DNA of 64,000 bases. Source: Parvibaculum sp963975745 (lineage in GTDB: Bacteria; Pseudomonadota; Alphaproteobacteria; Parvibaculales; Parvibaculaceae). Positions within the stretch are counted from its first letter, which is position 1. Each line of letters begins with the position of its first letter. Positions 8,063 through 17,155 of this stretch are shown in pieces. The notes below the pieces were generated by a model that saw nothing but the letters and a program-made list of their open reading frames with translations, had not been told where the DNA came from and made no database searches. The translations under genes were made by a program, and so were the position numbers. The stretch lies in contig NZ_CAXBIB010000006.1 in the NCBI RefSeq assembly GCF_963975745.1, positions 124,001-188,000 on the forward strand, given 5' to 3'.

Positions 8063-9088
8063 TCAGTGGAGCGCGGTCTTTACATCTTCGGCGATTTTTT
8101 CGCAGGCGGCCTTTGCGGCGGGAACGACGCCGGTCATGGCGGTGAAGGTGTGGGCGAGGCTGTCTTCGCAGCGCGAGGTGACGGGGACGCCGGCTGCCTT
8201 CAGCCTGTCGGCATAGGCCAGGCCCTGGTCGCGCAGCGGATCGAAGCCGGCGGTCACGACAATGGCCGGCGCCAGGCCCGCCAGATCGGGTTCCTTCATC
8301 GGCGAGACGCGGACGTCCTTCCGCTCGGCCTCGTTGTCGAGATAGAGGCCGGCGAACCAGTCCATGATTTCGGCTGTCAGCGGATAGACATCGGCGCAGC
8401 TCTGCATCGAGCCGCCCTGCCATTCCCAGTCGGTGACTGGATAGATCAGCAATTGCAGCGCCGGGCCGGGGCGGCCGGCGCGCCTTTCCTGCTGGGCGAT
8501 GACGGCCGAGAGATAGCCGCCGGCACTGTCGCCGCCGACACCGATCCTGCCGGCGATCATGCCGAGATCGGCCGCATGGGCCTCGGCCCAGCGATATGCG
8601 GCCTCGGCATCGTCGACCGCGGCGGGGAACTTGTGTTCCGGCGCCAGGCGGTAGGCGACGTTCAGCACGGCGATGCCGGCGATGTCGGCGATCATGGTGC
8701 AGAAGGTGTGACAGGTGTCGAGATCGCCGATGACGCAGCCGCCGAAATGGAAGAAGACGAGACCCGGCAAGGGACCGGCAGCGCCCTTCGGCGTGTAGAG
8801 GCGTGCCGCGAGCGGGCCGGCCGGGCCCGGCACTTCAAGCGCGCGCACCGAAACGCCGGCGCGCGGCGCATCGTCGAGCAGCGCGAGGCCGGCTGCGGTG
8901 CCGGCGCGCGCGGCGACGGGGTCGAGCGTCACGATCGACGGCTGGCGCGCGCCCTGCGCCGCCAGGAACTGCATGCGCGCATCGAGGATGCGGCCGTCGA
9001 TCGCCAGGGGCTTGCCGCCCGACATGCGGATCAGCACGCCGTCGGGCAGTTTCAGCAGGGTACGGACGATCAGTTTCTGGATGTTCAT
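8063..9088 (-). CDS. Alpha/beta hydrolase, hormone-sensitive-lipase family esterase
   Basis: A 341-aa protein of the HSL (family IV) esterase type. The oxyanion motif is HFGGCVIG (His114; the usual HGGG is changed to HFGG). The nucleophile elbow is GDSAGG with Ser188. The acid is probably in TAGFDPLRDQG, and the base is the His of SLAHTF near the C-terminus. VAYRLAPEHKFPAAVDDA is a family hallmark. It should hydrolyse short to medium acyl esters. It overlaps the upstream TetR gene by ATGA, so the two form an operon and the TetR product probably controls the esterase. Confidence 0.88.
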   Translation of the reverse strand: MNIQKLIVRTLLKLPDGVLIRMSGGKPLAIDGRILDARMQFLAAQGARQPSIVTLDPVAARAGTAAGLALLDDAPRAGVSVRALEVPGPAGPLAARLYTPKGAAGPLPGLVFFHFGGCVIGDLDTCHTFCTMIADIAGIAVLNVAYRLAPEHKFPAAVDDAEAAYRWAEAHAADLGMIAGRIGVGGDSAGGYLSAVIAQQERRAGRPGPALQLLIYPVTDWEWQGGSMQSCADVYPLTAEIMDWFAGLYLDNEAERKDVRVSPMKEPDLAGLAPAIVVTAGFDPLRDQGLAYADRLKAAGVPVTSRCEDSLAHTFTAMTGVVPAAKAACEKIAEDVKTALH

Positions 9089-9753
9089 GCCTGTTCCTGA
9101 TTTCCCTTGTGCGGCAGCGCGCGGAAGCCGCTGAGCACAAGCTGGGTGGCGAAGGTGGCGGCGGCATCGGCATCCATGTCCGGGCGGCGCAGCATGCGGT
9201 CGCCGATTTCCATGGCGATGCCGACAAGTGCGGCCATCAGATATTCGGAATCGACCGCCGGCAGCGTGCCGTTGCGGATGTCCTCTTCGAGATATTCGCG
9301 GATTTCCTCGAAGCCGGCCAGAATCTCGGGCGAATCCATGCGCACGCGCAGCGTGTTGGGATTGCGGCGCATCACCTGGAAGGTGTCGCGGTCGGTCGCC
9401 AGATATTCGAAATAGGTGCGATAGGCGTTGCGGATGAAATCCTCAAAGGTGCGCGAGCGGATGCGCTCGGCGCGCAGGCGCGGCCGGATGCGGCGCATGC
9501 CGTCGTCCATCAGCGCCTCGAAGACCTCTTCCTTGCTCTTGAAGTAGTTGTAGAAGGTGCCCGAGGCCAGACCGGTCTTGCGGATGATGTCGCGCACCGA
9601 GGTGGCGCCATAGCCGAGATCGGCAAAGACGCTGCGCGCGGCATCGAGGATCGCCTCGCGGTTGTTGTGCTTGGTCTGCTCGCGCTTGCCGCGCGGCCTG
9701 GCGGCCGGCGCGGCGGCGGCCGCATCCGGCTGCTGTTTCACTGTCGTCATCAT
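9085..9753 (-). CDS. TetR/AcrR family transcriptional repressor
   Basis: A 222-aa protein with a disordered, basic N-terminus and a TetR DNA-binding domain at about 30-80 (AILDAARSVFADLGYGATSV, then LASGTFYNYFKSKEEVF). The C-terminal helical ligand domain is unassigned. It is the first gene of a two-gene unit with the esterase (4-base overlap). A short palindrome at 9811-9825 upstream is a candidate operator for autoregulation. The inducer may be an ester or acyl compound that the esterase handles (inference from context). Confidence 0.9.
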   Translation of the reverse strand: MMTTVKQQPDAAAAAPAARPRGKREQTKHNNREAILDAARSVFADLGYGATSVRDIIRKTGLASGTFYNYFKSKEEVFEALMDDGMRRIRPRLRAERIRSRTFEDFIRNAYRTYFEYLATDRDTFQVMRRNPNTLRVRMDSPEILAGFEEIREYLEEDIRNGTLPAVDSEYLMAALVGIAMEIGDRMLRRPDMDADAAATFATQLVLSGFRALPHKGNQEQA

Positions 9754-9810
9754 TCCTCCCCGCGCGCGGCGATGCGCCCCCGCCGCGCCAATCGCCTCAA
9801 TCTACTCCAA

Positions 9811-9825
9811 TGACGACAGACGTCA
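9811..9825. promoter_or_regulatory. Candidate TetR operator palindrome
   Basis: TGACG-ACAGA-CGTCA, an inverted repeat with 5-base arms, lies 58 bases before the TetR start. The position and symmetry fit an autoregulatory TetR site. There is no second copy nearby and no experimental support. Confidence 0.4.
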
Positions 9826-9919
9826 ATTTCTGCAACGCTCGAGGCGGAGAAAAAATATTCCTGATTTCAACAAGTTAGGTCCCTCCGGCGAGCGGCGGAC
9901 TCAGCCGGCCGAAGTTGCC

Positions 9920-10444
9920 TCAGGGGAATGCGTAGGCGGCAATGAGGCGCGTCACGTTCACCCCGTCGGCGGAGAGCGGCAGATGCACGCATTCGAACCT
10001 GCGATAGCCGCGATCGAGCCAGTCGAGATGGCCGCCATGCGCCACGGGGCCCGGCGAAGCCAGCAGGTGCTCCAGTGCTGCCAGGCGCTCGGCCAGACGT
10101 TCTCCGCTGTGCGCTTCGCGAATGGAGGTGCCGGTGCGGTCGACGCCGCCCATTTCGACAAGACGCGTTCCCATCAGCCGGTAGCGCATGTCGAGCGGTT
10201 CGCAGGTGATGTCGGCGATGGCGATATAGGGCAGCAGGCGCGGCATCTCGACCGGGTCGATGTCGGAAGGCGCCGGCATGATCCGCGTGCCGCGTTTACG
10301 CTCCCAATAGGCGATCAGCATCGGCAGCGGCGGCGCAAGCGCCTCCAGATCCGTCAGAACGGTCAGACCGTCCGCGAGGGCCAGCATCAGCTTGAACTCC
10401 GTTCCGGCCCGGATGGGCGCGCTTTTCTCCGTCCCCTTCTGCAT
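9920..10444 (-). CDS. PAS domain protein (PF07310-like)
   Basis: A 174-aa protein of the PAS_5 type found in many copies in alphaproteobacteria. The recognisable core is YWERKRGTRIMPAPSDIDPVEM, followed by LLPYIAIADI and RYRLMGTRLVEMGGVDRTG. There is no output domain, so a sensory or adaptor role is likely, but the ligand is unknown. The reading frame extends upstream past the divergent thioesterase promoter. The ATG at 10444 is the last one before the conserved part. Confidence 0.75.
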   Translation of the reverse strand: MQKGTEKSAPIRAGTEFKLMLALADGLTVLTDLEALAPPLPMLIAYWERKRGTRIMPAPSDIDPVEMPRLLPYIAIADITCEPLDMRYRLMGTRLVEMGGVDRTGTSIREAHSGERLAERLAALEHLLASPGPVAHGGHLDWLDRGYRRFECVHLPLSADGVNVTRLIAAYAFP

Positions 10445-10565
10445 TGTTGTCCCGCCGGACCCCCGATGCAACCTCCCCATGACCCAGATGCCAATTGACT
10501 TGGCGGCTGGTCGTGGCGTTACTAGGGCTACACACCGCAAACTCACGCAATTTTCCGGAAACATC

Positions 10566-11090
10566 ATGGCGTCGGATTTCAAGGTCACGCCCGAGCACAT
10601 CAAACTGATGAAGGATGTGCTGATCGAGCATGTGCCGCATGCCAAGGCGCTGGGGCTGACCGTCGTCGATGCAGCGCCCAACGAGGCCTGGCTCGCCGTG
10701 CCCTATGCCGAGAACCTGGTTGGCAATCCCGAGACCGGCGTCATTCATGGCGGCGTCATCACCTCGCTGCTCGACAATGCCTGCGGCATTGCCGTGCAGC
10801 TGGCGCTGCCGGAGCGGATGTCGATCGCGACGCTCGACTTGCGCATCGACTACATGAAGCCGGCAACGCCGAAGCTCGACCTGGTGGCGCATACGCACTG
10901 CTACAAGGTGACGACCAATATCGCCTTTGTGCGCGGCACCGCCTATCACGAAGACGAGGCCGATCCGATCGCGACCTGTGTCGGCACCTTCATGCTGGCG
11001 GCCAATCGCAGCATGCCGATGCCGATGACGCCGGAAGCGGCCGCCGAGGCGATGGCGCTGTTTGCCGAGAAGAAGGGCGGCGCGACATGA
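10566..11090 (+). CDS. PaaI/YdiI-type hotdog-fold thioesterase
   Basis: A 174-aa hotdog protein with the diagnostic helix HGGVITSLLDNACGIAV and the strand LDLRIDYMKPA. It most likely hydrolyses acyl- or aryl-CoA thioesters. It is the first of three genes joined by ATGA overlaps (two thioesterases and a MATE transporter). A palindrome TTTCCGGAAA ends just before the start (10552-10561) and could be a regulator site. The divergent gene is the PAS protein. Confidence 0.85.
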   Translation: MASDFKVTPEHIKLMKDVLIEHVPHAKALGLTVVDAAPNEAWLAVPYAENLVGNPETGVIHGGVITSLLDNACGIAVQLALPERMSIATLDLRIDYMKPATPKLDLVAHTHCYKVTTNIAFVRGTAYHEDEADPIATCVGTFMLAANRSMPMPMTPEAAAEAMALFAEKKGGAT

Positions 11091-11524
11091 GCGAGGCGCG
11101 CCCGGCACCCGACATCGACGCGCTGATGCAGGCGATACCTTACGCGCGCTGGCTCGGCATCACGATCGACCAGCGCGGCAACGAGATCACCACCGTGCTG
11201 CATTTCTCGCAGAAGCTGATCGGCAATCCGGTGCTGCCGGCGCTGCATGGCGGCGTCATCGGCGCGTTTCTGGAGACGACGGCGATTGCGCAGCTTGCGT
11301 TTGAGGCCGGCGCCGGCGCGCTGCCGAAGCCGATCGGCCTGACCATCGACTATCTGCGCTCGGGCAAACCGGTCGATACCTATGGCCGGGCCGTCATCAC
11401 CAAGCAGGGGCGGCGCGTCGCCACCGTGCATGCCGAGGCCTGGCAGGAGGACCGCGCGCGGCCGATCGCGGCCGCACATGGGCATTTCCTGCTCAAGGCC
11501 GCGGACGAACCCGCCGGAACATGA
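11087..11524 (+). CDS. Second PaaI-type hotdog thioesterase
   Basis: A 145-aa hotdog protein with the active helix HGGVIGAFLETTAIAQL and the strand IGLTIDYLRSGKP. It overlaps the preceding thioesterase by four bases and is its distant paralogue. Paired hotdog proteins can form mixed oligomers or act on different chain lengths; which applies here is unknown. Confidence 0.85.
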   Translation: MSEARPAPDIDALMQAIPYARWLGITIDQRGNEITTVLHFSQKLIGNPVLPALHGGVIGAFLETTAIAQLAFEAGAGALPKPIGLTIDYLRSGKPVDTYGRAVITKQGRRVATVHAEAWQEDRARPIAAAHGHFLLKAADEPAGT

Positions 11525-12840
11525 GCGCGGCGCCGACCGGGAGCCGCGTGACGCAGCGGACAGTGCTGGCGATTGCCGTTCCCATCGTCATCTCGAATCT
11601 TTCGACGCCGCTGCTGGGGATCGCCGATACCGCGGTGATGGGGCGGCTGGGCGATCCGAAATATATCGGCGCGGTTGCCATCGGCGCGCTGATCTTCACG
11701 CTGGTCTACTGGACCTTCGGCTTTCTGCGCATGGGAACGACCGGGCTGACCGCGCAGGCGCTGGGGGCCAATGACGGCGCGGAGATCCGCGCCGCGCTCG
11801 GACGGGCGCTGCTGATTGCCGGCGCGGTCGGTTCGGCGCTGATCCTCGCCCAATGGCCGATCCGCGAAATCGCCTTCGCGCTGCTCGATGGCGGGCCAGA
11901 GGTCGAACCGCTGGCGCGGACCTATTTCGACATCCGCATCTGGAGCGCGCCCTGGGCGCTCGCCAATTATGCGCTGGTCGGCTGGTTCATCGGGCTCGGG
12001 CGGGCCAAGGTGGCGCTGGTGCTGCAGGTCTTCCTCAACCTCGTCAACATCTTCTTCAACATCGTGCTGGCGCTGGGGCTCGGCTGGGGCGTGGCCGGGA
12101 TCGCGGCCGGCACGCTGATCGCCGAAGTCTGCGCGGCGGCGCTGGGGCTTGCCGTCGCGGCGCGGCATCTGCGGTTCTATCCGGGCCAGTGGACGCGGGC
12201 GCGCCTGCTGGATGCGGCGCAGCTCGCGCGCACCATCGCGGTCAATCGCGACATCATGATCCGCACCGTGGTGCTGATGCTTTCCTTCGCCTGGTTCACC
12301 GCCAAAAGCGCCGAGGCCGGGCCGCTGACGCTGGCGGTCAATTCGATCCTGCTGCAATTCGTGACGGTCAGCGCCTTCTTTCTCGACGGTTTCGCGCTGG
12401 CCGCCGAAGCGCTGGTCGGGCGCGCGGTGGGGGCGCGCCACCGCGCCGATTTCGACCGCGCGGTACGGCTCTCGACCTTGTGGGCGGCGGGCATCGCGCT
12501 GCTGTTGTCGTTCGGGATTTTCGCGGCCGGCGGGGCCGCGATCGATTTTCTCAGCATCGATGACGGCGTGCGCGCCACCGCCCGGGTCTATCTCTTGTGG
12601 GCGGCGGCGCTGCCGGTGCTCTCGGTCTGGTGCTACCAGCTCGACGGCATCTTCATCGGCGCGACGCGGGGGGCGGAGATGCGCAATGCGGCGCTGGCCT
12701 CGAGTCTGCTGTTTCTGGGGCTGTGGTGGCTCTTCCTGCCGTTCGGCAATCACGGGCTGTGGGCGGCGCTGGCCGGCTTCAACCTGATGCGCGCCGCCTC
12801 GCTCGGCTTCTATCTGCCGCGGCTCCGGCGCGCGATCTAG
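11521..12840 (+). CDS. MATE family efflux transporter (DinF-like)
   Basis: A 439-aa polytopic membrane protein with about 12 helices in two MatE repeats. The first begins IVISNLSTPLLGIADTAVMG and the second near LTLAVNSILLQFVTVSAFFLDGFA. Length and motifs match the DinF subgroup, which exports organic cations or other drugs using ion gradients. It is the third gene of the thioesterase operon (ATGA overlap). Its 3' end overlaps the convergent arsC by four bases. The substrate is unknown. Confidence 0.88.
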   Translation: MSAAPTGSRVTQRTVLAIAVPIVISNLSTPLLGIADTAVMGRLGDPKYIGAVAIGALIFTLVYWTFGFLRMGTTGLTAQALGANDGAEIRAALGRALLIAGAVGSALILAQWPIREIAFALLDGGPEVEPLARTYFDIRIWSAPWALANYALVGWFIGLGRAKVALVLQVFLNLVNIFFNIVLALGLGWGVAGIAAGTLIAEVCAAALGLAVAARHLRFYPGQWTRARLLDAAQLARTIAVNRDIMIRTVVLMLSFAWFTAKSAEAGPLTLAVNSILLQFVTVSAFFLDGFALAAEALVGRAVGARHRADFDRAVRLSTLWAAGIALLLSFGIFAAGGAAIDFLSIDDGVRATARVYLLWAAALPVLSVWCYQLDGIFIGATRGAEMRNAALASSLLFLGLWWLFLPFGNHGLWAALAGFNLMRAASLGFYLPRLRRAI

Positions 12841-13187
12841 AAGAGTTCGAGCACGCTTTCGGGCGGCCGGCCGATCCTTGCCTTCGCGCCCATGACGACG
12901 ATCGGGCGTTCGATCAGGATCGGGTTCTCGACCATCGCGCGCAGAAGTTTTTCGTCCGTCAGTTTCTCGTTGTCGAGGCCGAGCGACTTGTAGACGTCCT
13001 CGCCTTTTCGCATCAGATCGCGCGGTTTCATCTTCAGCTTCTTCAGGATCGCCTGCAGCTCGGCGGCCGAAGGCGGCGCCTTCAGATATTCGATCACCTG
13101 CGGAGCATGGCCGTGCTCTTCCAGCAAGGCCAGCGTCTGGCGCGATTTCGAGCAGCGCGGGTTGTGATAGATGACGGGCTTCGGCAT
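12837..13187 (-). CDS. arsC: ArsC family arsenate reductase (glutaredoxin-dependent)
   Basis: A 116-aa thioredoxin-fold protein. The catalytic Cys12 lies in NPRCSKSR and the oxyanion-binding arginine in NPILIERPIVV. This is the glutaredoxin-linked E. coli ArsC/YffB class. No other ars gene is nearby, so a general thiol-redox or Spx-like role cannot be excluded. It lies 14 bp upstream of where pyrD ends, on the same strand. Confidence 0.85.
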   Translation of the reverse strand: MPKPVIYHNPRCSKSRQTLALLEEHGHAPQVIEYLKAPPSAAELQAILKKLKMKPRDLMRKGEDVYKSLGLDNEKLTDEKLLRAMVENPILIERPIVVMGAKARIGRPPESVLELF

Positions 13188-13201
13188 TTTCCCTCCTTCT
13201 T

Positions 13202-14254
13202 CTATGTCACATCGGCGCCGACGGCGTCCGTCAGATGCGCGAAACCGTCGGCTTCCAGACAGGCCGCCAGTTCGCGCTTGATGCGCGCGATCAGGCCCGG
13301 CCCTTCATAGGTCAGCGCCGAATAGAGCTGCAGCAGCGAGGCGCCGGCGCGGATCTTCATATAGGCGTCGCGTCCGTTCGAAATGCCACCGACGCCGATC
13401 AGCGGCAGGCGGCCGCCGGTCAGACGGTAGATGTCGGCAAGCACCGCCGTCGACATCGCCAGGAGCGGCGCGCCGGACAGGCCGCCCGTCTCCTGCGCAT
13501 GGACGCCCGAAACCAGATCGCCGCGGGCGATGGTGGTGTTCGAAACGATCAGGCCGTCGAGGCCCTGTGCCAGCGCCACCTCGGCGATGTCGGCCAGTTC
13601 GTCCGGCCCGAGATCGGGCGCGATCTTCAGCAGCACCGGCGTGTTGCCCTTGCGCGCGGCCAGCACGCGGGCGACCAGGGTTTCGAGTTCGGCGCGGTTC
13701 TGCAGCGCGCGCAGGCCCGGCGTGTTGGGCGAGGAAATGTTGACCGTGAAGTAGCTTGCCAGGCCCTCGAAGGCGCGGATGCCGGCCTCGTAGTCGGCGA
13801 TGCGGTCGGCGGAATCCTTGTTGGCGCCGATATTGACGCCGATGATGCCGGGCCGCGCGCGGCGCGCCTCGAGGCGGCGCTTCAGTGCCGCATGGCCCTG
13901 ATTGTTGAAGCCGAGGCGATTGATCACCGCGCGATGCGCCGGCAGGCGGAAGATGCGCGGGCGCGGATTGCCGGCCTGCGGCAGGGGCGTCACCGTGCCG
14001 ACTTCGGCAAAGCCCATGCCCATCGCCAGCATCGCGTCGGGGACCTCGCCGTTCTTGTCGAAGCCGGCGGCGATGCCGAGCGGGTTTTCGAAATGTAGGC
14101 CGAGAACATCGACCGCCAGCAAAGCGGGATCGGCCGCGCGCGGGCGGGGGCCGAGCCCCATGCGCAAGGCCTGCAGGGTCAGGCCATGCGCCGTTTCCGG
14201 ATCGAGCAGGCCGATCAAGGGGCGCGCCAGCGGGAAGAGGTCGATCGGCGTCAT
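13202..14254 (-). CDS. pyrD: Dihydroorotate dehydrogenase (quinone), class 2
   Basis: A 350-aa FMN enzyme of pyrimidine synthesis that oxidises dihydroorotate to orotate and passes electrons to ubiquinone. The N-terminal extension (LARPLIGLLDPETAHGLTLQ) is the membrane-binding helix pair of class 2 enzymes. NPLGIAAGFDKNGEV, the serine-bearing NISSPNTPGLR, and IGVGGISNGRDAY (FMN phosphate site) are all present. It overlaps the upstream DUF952 gene by ATGA and forms an operon with it. Confidence 0.95.
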   Translation of the reverse strand: MTPIDLFPLARPLIGLLDPETAHGLTLQALRMGLGPRPRAADPALLAVDVLGLHFENPLGIAAGFDKNGEVPDAMLAMGMGFAEVGTVTPLPQAGNPRPRIFRLPAHRAVINRLGFNNQGHAALKRRLEARRARPGIIGVNIGANKDSADRIADYEAGIRAFEGLASYFTVNISSPNTPGLRALQNRAELETLVARVLAARKGNTPVLLKIAPDLGPDELADIAEVALAQGLDGLIVSNTTIARGDLVSGVHAQETGGLSGAPLLAMSTAVLADIYRLTGGRLPLIGVGGISNGRDAYMKIRAGASLLQLYSALTYEGPGLIARIKRELAACLEADGFAHLTDAVGADVT

Positions 14255-14607
14255 GCCTCAAGCTCCGGAATGCGGTGCCGGCCATCCTCGCCGACCGGCA
14301 GCGGCTCGACCCGGCAAACTGCGTCGAGGCTCAGGACGTCATAGAGATGGGGGAAGAGCGCGCCGCCGCGCGAGGGCTCCCATTTCAGCGCTTCACCGAG
14401 TGCCGCCGCCTCGACCGCGACCAGCAGCAGGCCCTTGCGGCCCGAAAAATGGCGCGCGGCGGTCTCGGCAACCTGGCCGGCGGTCGAGAAATGGATGAAG
14501 CCGTCATCGATGTCGACCGCCGAACCGATGAAGCGACCTTCGGCCGTGGCCGCGAGCCATTCATGCTCGCCGACGATCTTGTAGATGAGGCGCGTTGCTG
14601 GAGGCAT
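14251..14607 (-). CDS. DUF952 domain protein
   Basis: A 118-aa protein that begins IYKIVGEHEWLAA and contains the DUF952 signature DDGFIHFSTAGQV, followed by LKWEPSRGGALFPHLYDVL. DUF952 proteins are small, cytoplasmic and of unknown function; they are often next to pyrD in alphaproteobacteria, as here. The frame remains open upstream, but the ATG at 14607 fits the domain start. The S24 regulator is divergent. Confidence 0.85.
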   Translation of the reverse strand: MPPATRLIYKIVGEHEWLAATAEGRFIGSAVDIDDGFIHFSTAGQVAETAARHFSGRKGLLLVAVEAAALGEALKWEPSRGGALFPHLYDVLSLDAVCRVEPLPVGEDGRHRIPELEA

Positions 14608-14695
14608 GCCGATCCTTCCCGGTTGGCGCGGCACTGTAGCCATGGAGCGCCGGAGGGACAAGAAACGCCAGATAGGAATTATCTCTCCAAATCTC

Positions 14696-14723
14696 TTGAT
14701 ACTCCTGAATATATTCTTATAAT
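14696..14723 (+). promoter_or_regulatory. Sigma70-type promoter with spacer palindrome
   Basis: TTGATA (14696-14701) and a perfect TATAAT (14718-14723) are 16 bases apart, 34 bases before the S24 regulator start. The spacer contains the 10-base palindrome GAATATATTC (14707-14716). A repressor bound there would block polymerase, so autorepression by the downstream S24 protein is a simple hypothesis. Confidence 0.65.
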
Positions 14724-14757
14724 TTCTCCGGTCGCGAGCCGACAGGAGCGCATGTTC

Positions 14758-15399
14758 ATGGCCGACGCCCTTTCTCACAGCCGACTCTGGAGCGCCATCG
14801 ATGCGCTGGCCTCGGCGCATGGTCTGACGGCGTCGGGTCTGGCCAAATCGGCTGGTCTCGACCCGACCACTTTCAACAAGTCGAAGCGCGTCACGACCGA
14901 AGGGCGGCCACGCTGGCCCAACACGGAAAGCCTGTCGCGCATTCTCAAGGCCACGGGCTCGTCGCTGGAGGAATTCCTGACGCTGGTGGCAAATGGCGAC
15001 TTCGCGGCGCGGCAGCGGCATGTGCCGCTGATCGGCCTCGCGCAAGCCGGGCATGGCGGCTATTTCGACGATGCGGGCTTTCCGGTCGGTGGCGGCTGGG
15101 AGGAAGTCGCCTTTCCCGAATTCAAGGACGAACATGCCTATGCGCTGGAAGTCAGCGGCGACAGCATGGCGCCGGTCTATCGCGACGGCGACATCATCGT
15201 CGTATCGCCGGCCGCCGGCATCAGGCGCGGCGACCGCGTGGTGGTCAAGACGATGGCCGGGGAAGTGATGGCCAAGGTGCTGGCACGGCGCACCGCCAAG
15301 AGCGTCGAACTGCATTCGTTCAATCCGGCACATGACGACCGGATCCTGAAGAGCGAAGAGATCCTGTGGATGGCGCGGATCATCTGGGCCAGCCAGTGA
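14758..15399 (+). CDS. HTH transcriptional regulator with S24 (LexA/CI-like) peptidase domain
   Basis: A 213-aa protein. An N-terminal helix-turn-helix (about 10-70, LTASGLAKSAGLDPTTFNKSK) is followed by an S24 domain with the Ser136/Lys164 dyad (SGDSM and VVVKT). A possible Ala-Gly cleavage site is in GLAQAGHG (about 96-98). Such proteins are RecA-responsive or constitutive repressors. There are no phage genes around it, so it looks like a resident chromosomal regulator. ATG 14758 was preferred over 14752 because AGGAG is 9 bases from the former but only 3 from the latter. Confidence 0.88.
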   Translation: MADALSHSRLWSAIDALASAHGLTASGLAKSAGLDPTTFNKSKRVTTEGRPRWPNTESLSRILKATGSSLEEFLTLVANGDFAARQRHVPLIGLAQAGHGGYFDDAGFPVGGGWEEVAFPEFKDEHAYALEVSGDSMAPVYRDGDIIVVSPAAGIRRGDRVVVKTMAGEVMAKVLARRTAKSVELHSFNPAHDDRILKSEEILWMARIIWASQ

Positions 15400-15402
15400 G
15401 GC

Positions 15403-17025
15403 TCAGGCCTTCGACAAATCCTCGCCCGCCAGCGCGCGGCGGATCAGTGCCGCGGTTTCACGGACGCCGTAGAGCCTGGTGAAGGTCCCGAAACGCGGGC
15501 CCTGCTCCTCACCGAGCAGCACTTCATAGAGCGCCCTGAACCAGTCGCGCAGATTCGCGAATTCATGCGTCTTGCCGATCTCGTAGACGATGTTCTGCAG
15601 GTCCTCGGCCGTGGTGGCCGGGTCGACCGTCTCGAAGCGTGCCGCGAGATCCTCCAGCGCCGCGCGCTCCCTGTCGTCCGGGGCGCGGTACTTCTTCGCC
15701 GGCTTCACGAAATCATGGAAATAGTTGATCGCGTAGCCAACGAGATGATCGAGACGTGGATGGTTTTCCGGCGTCGCATCGGGTGCATAGTTGCGGATGA
15801 AGCCCCAGAGCACATTCCGGTCCTCGGAATGGCTGGCACTCGCCAGATTGAGCAGCAACGAGAACGAGATCGGCAGGTCTTCCGTGGGCGGATTTCCGCC
15901 ATGGATGTGGAAGGCCGCGTTGTTGAGGCGCTCGCGCAGATCCTGCTTCGGATAGGCCGTCAGCGCGCCCAGATATTCGTCGACATTGCGCGGGATGACG
16001 TCGAAATAGAGCCGCTTGCCGGCGCGCGGGCTCTGATACATGAAGTATTGCAGGCTTTCCGGGCTCGCATAGCGCAGCCAGTCCTCGATCGAAAGGCCAT
16101 TGCCCTTCGACTTCGAGATCTTCTTGCCCTCCTCGTCGAGGAAAAGCTCGTAGTTGAACCCTTCCGGCGGCCGCTTGTTGCTCAAGACGCGATAGATGCG
16201 CGAGGCCAGCTTGACGGAATCGATCAGATCCTTGCCGGCCATTTCGTAGTCGACGCCAAGCGCGACCCAGCGCATGGCCCAGTCGGCCTTCCATTGCAGC
16301 TTGCACTGACCGCCGGTGACCGGCACCTCGACGATCTCGCCCGTCTCGGGCTCGGCATAGCTCACCGTGCCCTTCTTCGCGTCGCGTGCGACCAGCGGCA
16401 CCAGCAAGACATGACCGGTGCGCGGGCTGACAGGGAGAATGGGGCTGTAGCTCTGCTGACGCTCCTCGCGCAGGCTCGGCAGCATGATCTCCATGATCTC
16501 GTCGAACTTTTCGAGCACCTTCAGCAGCGTCGCGTCGAAGCGGCCGGCCTTGTAGTAATCGGTGGAGCTCGCGAATTCGTAGTCGAAGCCATAGCTGTCG
16601 AGGAAGGCGCGCAGACGGGCATTGTTGTGCGCGCCAAAACTCGGATGGGTGCCAAAGGGGTCTGGCACCTTCGTCAGCGGCATGTTGATGTAGCCAGCCA
16701 GCATCTCCTGGTTCGGCACGTTGGTCGGCACCTTGCGCAAGCCGTCCATGTCGTCGGAAAAGCAGAGAAGGCGGGTCGGAACGCCCGGCGCCAGGATTTC
16801 GAAGGCGCGGCGGACCATGGTGGTGCGTGCCACCTCGCCGAAAGTGCCGATATGCGGCAGGCCCGAGGGGCCATATCCCGTCTCAAACAGGACCGTGCGG
16901 GCGGGGCCACCTTCCTTGTCCAGACGATCGACGATCTTGCGCGCTTCCTCAAAAGGCCAAGCCTTGCTGACACGCGCGGCCTCGATGAGGGCGGAAGGCG
17001 CTGTCGCCTTTGTTTCTGTTGGCAT
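15403..17025 (-). CDS. lysK: Lysyl-tRNA synthetase, class I
   Basis: A 540-aa class I (archaeal-type) lysyl-tRNA synthetase, which charges tRNA-Lys with lysine. The HIGH-type motif is PHIGT near residue 57, after ETGYGPSGL; the KMSKS-type motif is KISKSKG near 300. Class I LysRS is typical of alphaproteobacteria and spirochaetes in place of the class II enzyme. It is convergent with the S24 regulator gene (3 bp between stops). Confidence 0.95.
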   Translation of the reverse strand: MPTETKATAPSALIEAARVSKAWPFEEARKIVDRLDKEGGPARTVLFETGYGPSGLPHIGTFGEVARTTMVRRAFEILAPGVPTRLLCFSDDMDGLRKVPTNVPNQEMLAGYINMPLTKVPDPFGTHPSFGAHNNARLRAFLDSYGFDYEFASSTDYYKAGRFDATLLKVLEKFDEIMEIMLPSLREERQQSYSPILPVSPRTGHVLLVPLVARDAKKGTVSYAEPETGEIVEVPVTGGQCKLQWKADWAMRWVALGVDYEMAGKDLIDSVKLASRIYRVLSNKRPPEGFNYELFLDEEGKKISKSKGNGLSIEDWLRYASPESLQYFMYQSPRAGKRLYFDVIPRNVDEYLGALTAYPKQDLRERLNNAAFHIHGGNPPTEDLPISFSLLLNLASASHSEDRNVLWGFIRNYAPDATPENHPRLDHLVGYAINYFHDFVKPAKKYRAPDDRERAALEDLAARFETVDPATTAEDLQNIVYEIGKTHEFANLRDWFRALYEVLLGEEQGPRFGTFTRLYGVRETAALIRRALAGEDLSKA

Positions 17026-17155
17026 TTTCAGACTCGAAAGAATGACTTTAAGGCTTTGTCAAGCGCGCGGACCCTATGCTTAGCACACCCCCCCGTCAAC
17101 GCGGCAATCCGGCCCCGGAGCCGCCGCCCGCAGGCTCTCCGGGGGATTTTGACCA

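Noticed and set aside
14608..15333. Minus-strand extension of the DUF952 gene through the S24 regulator
   Set aside because: Antisense to a gene with clear HTH and S24 motifs; the domain starts at 14607.
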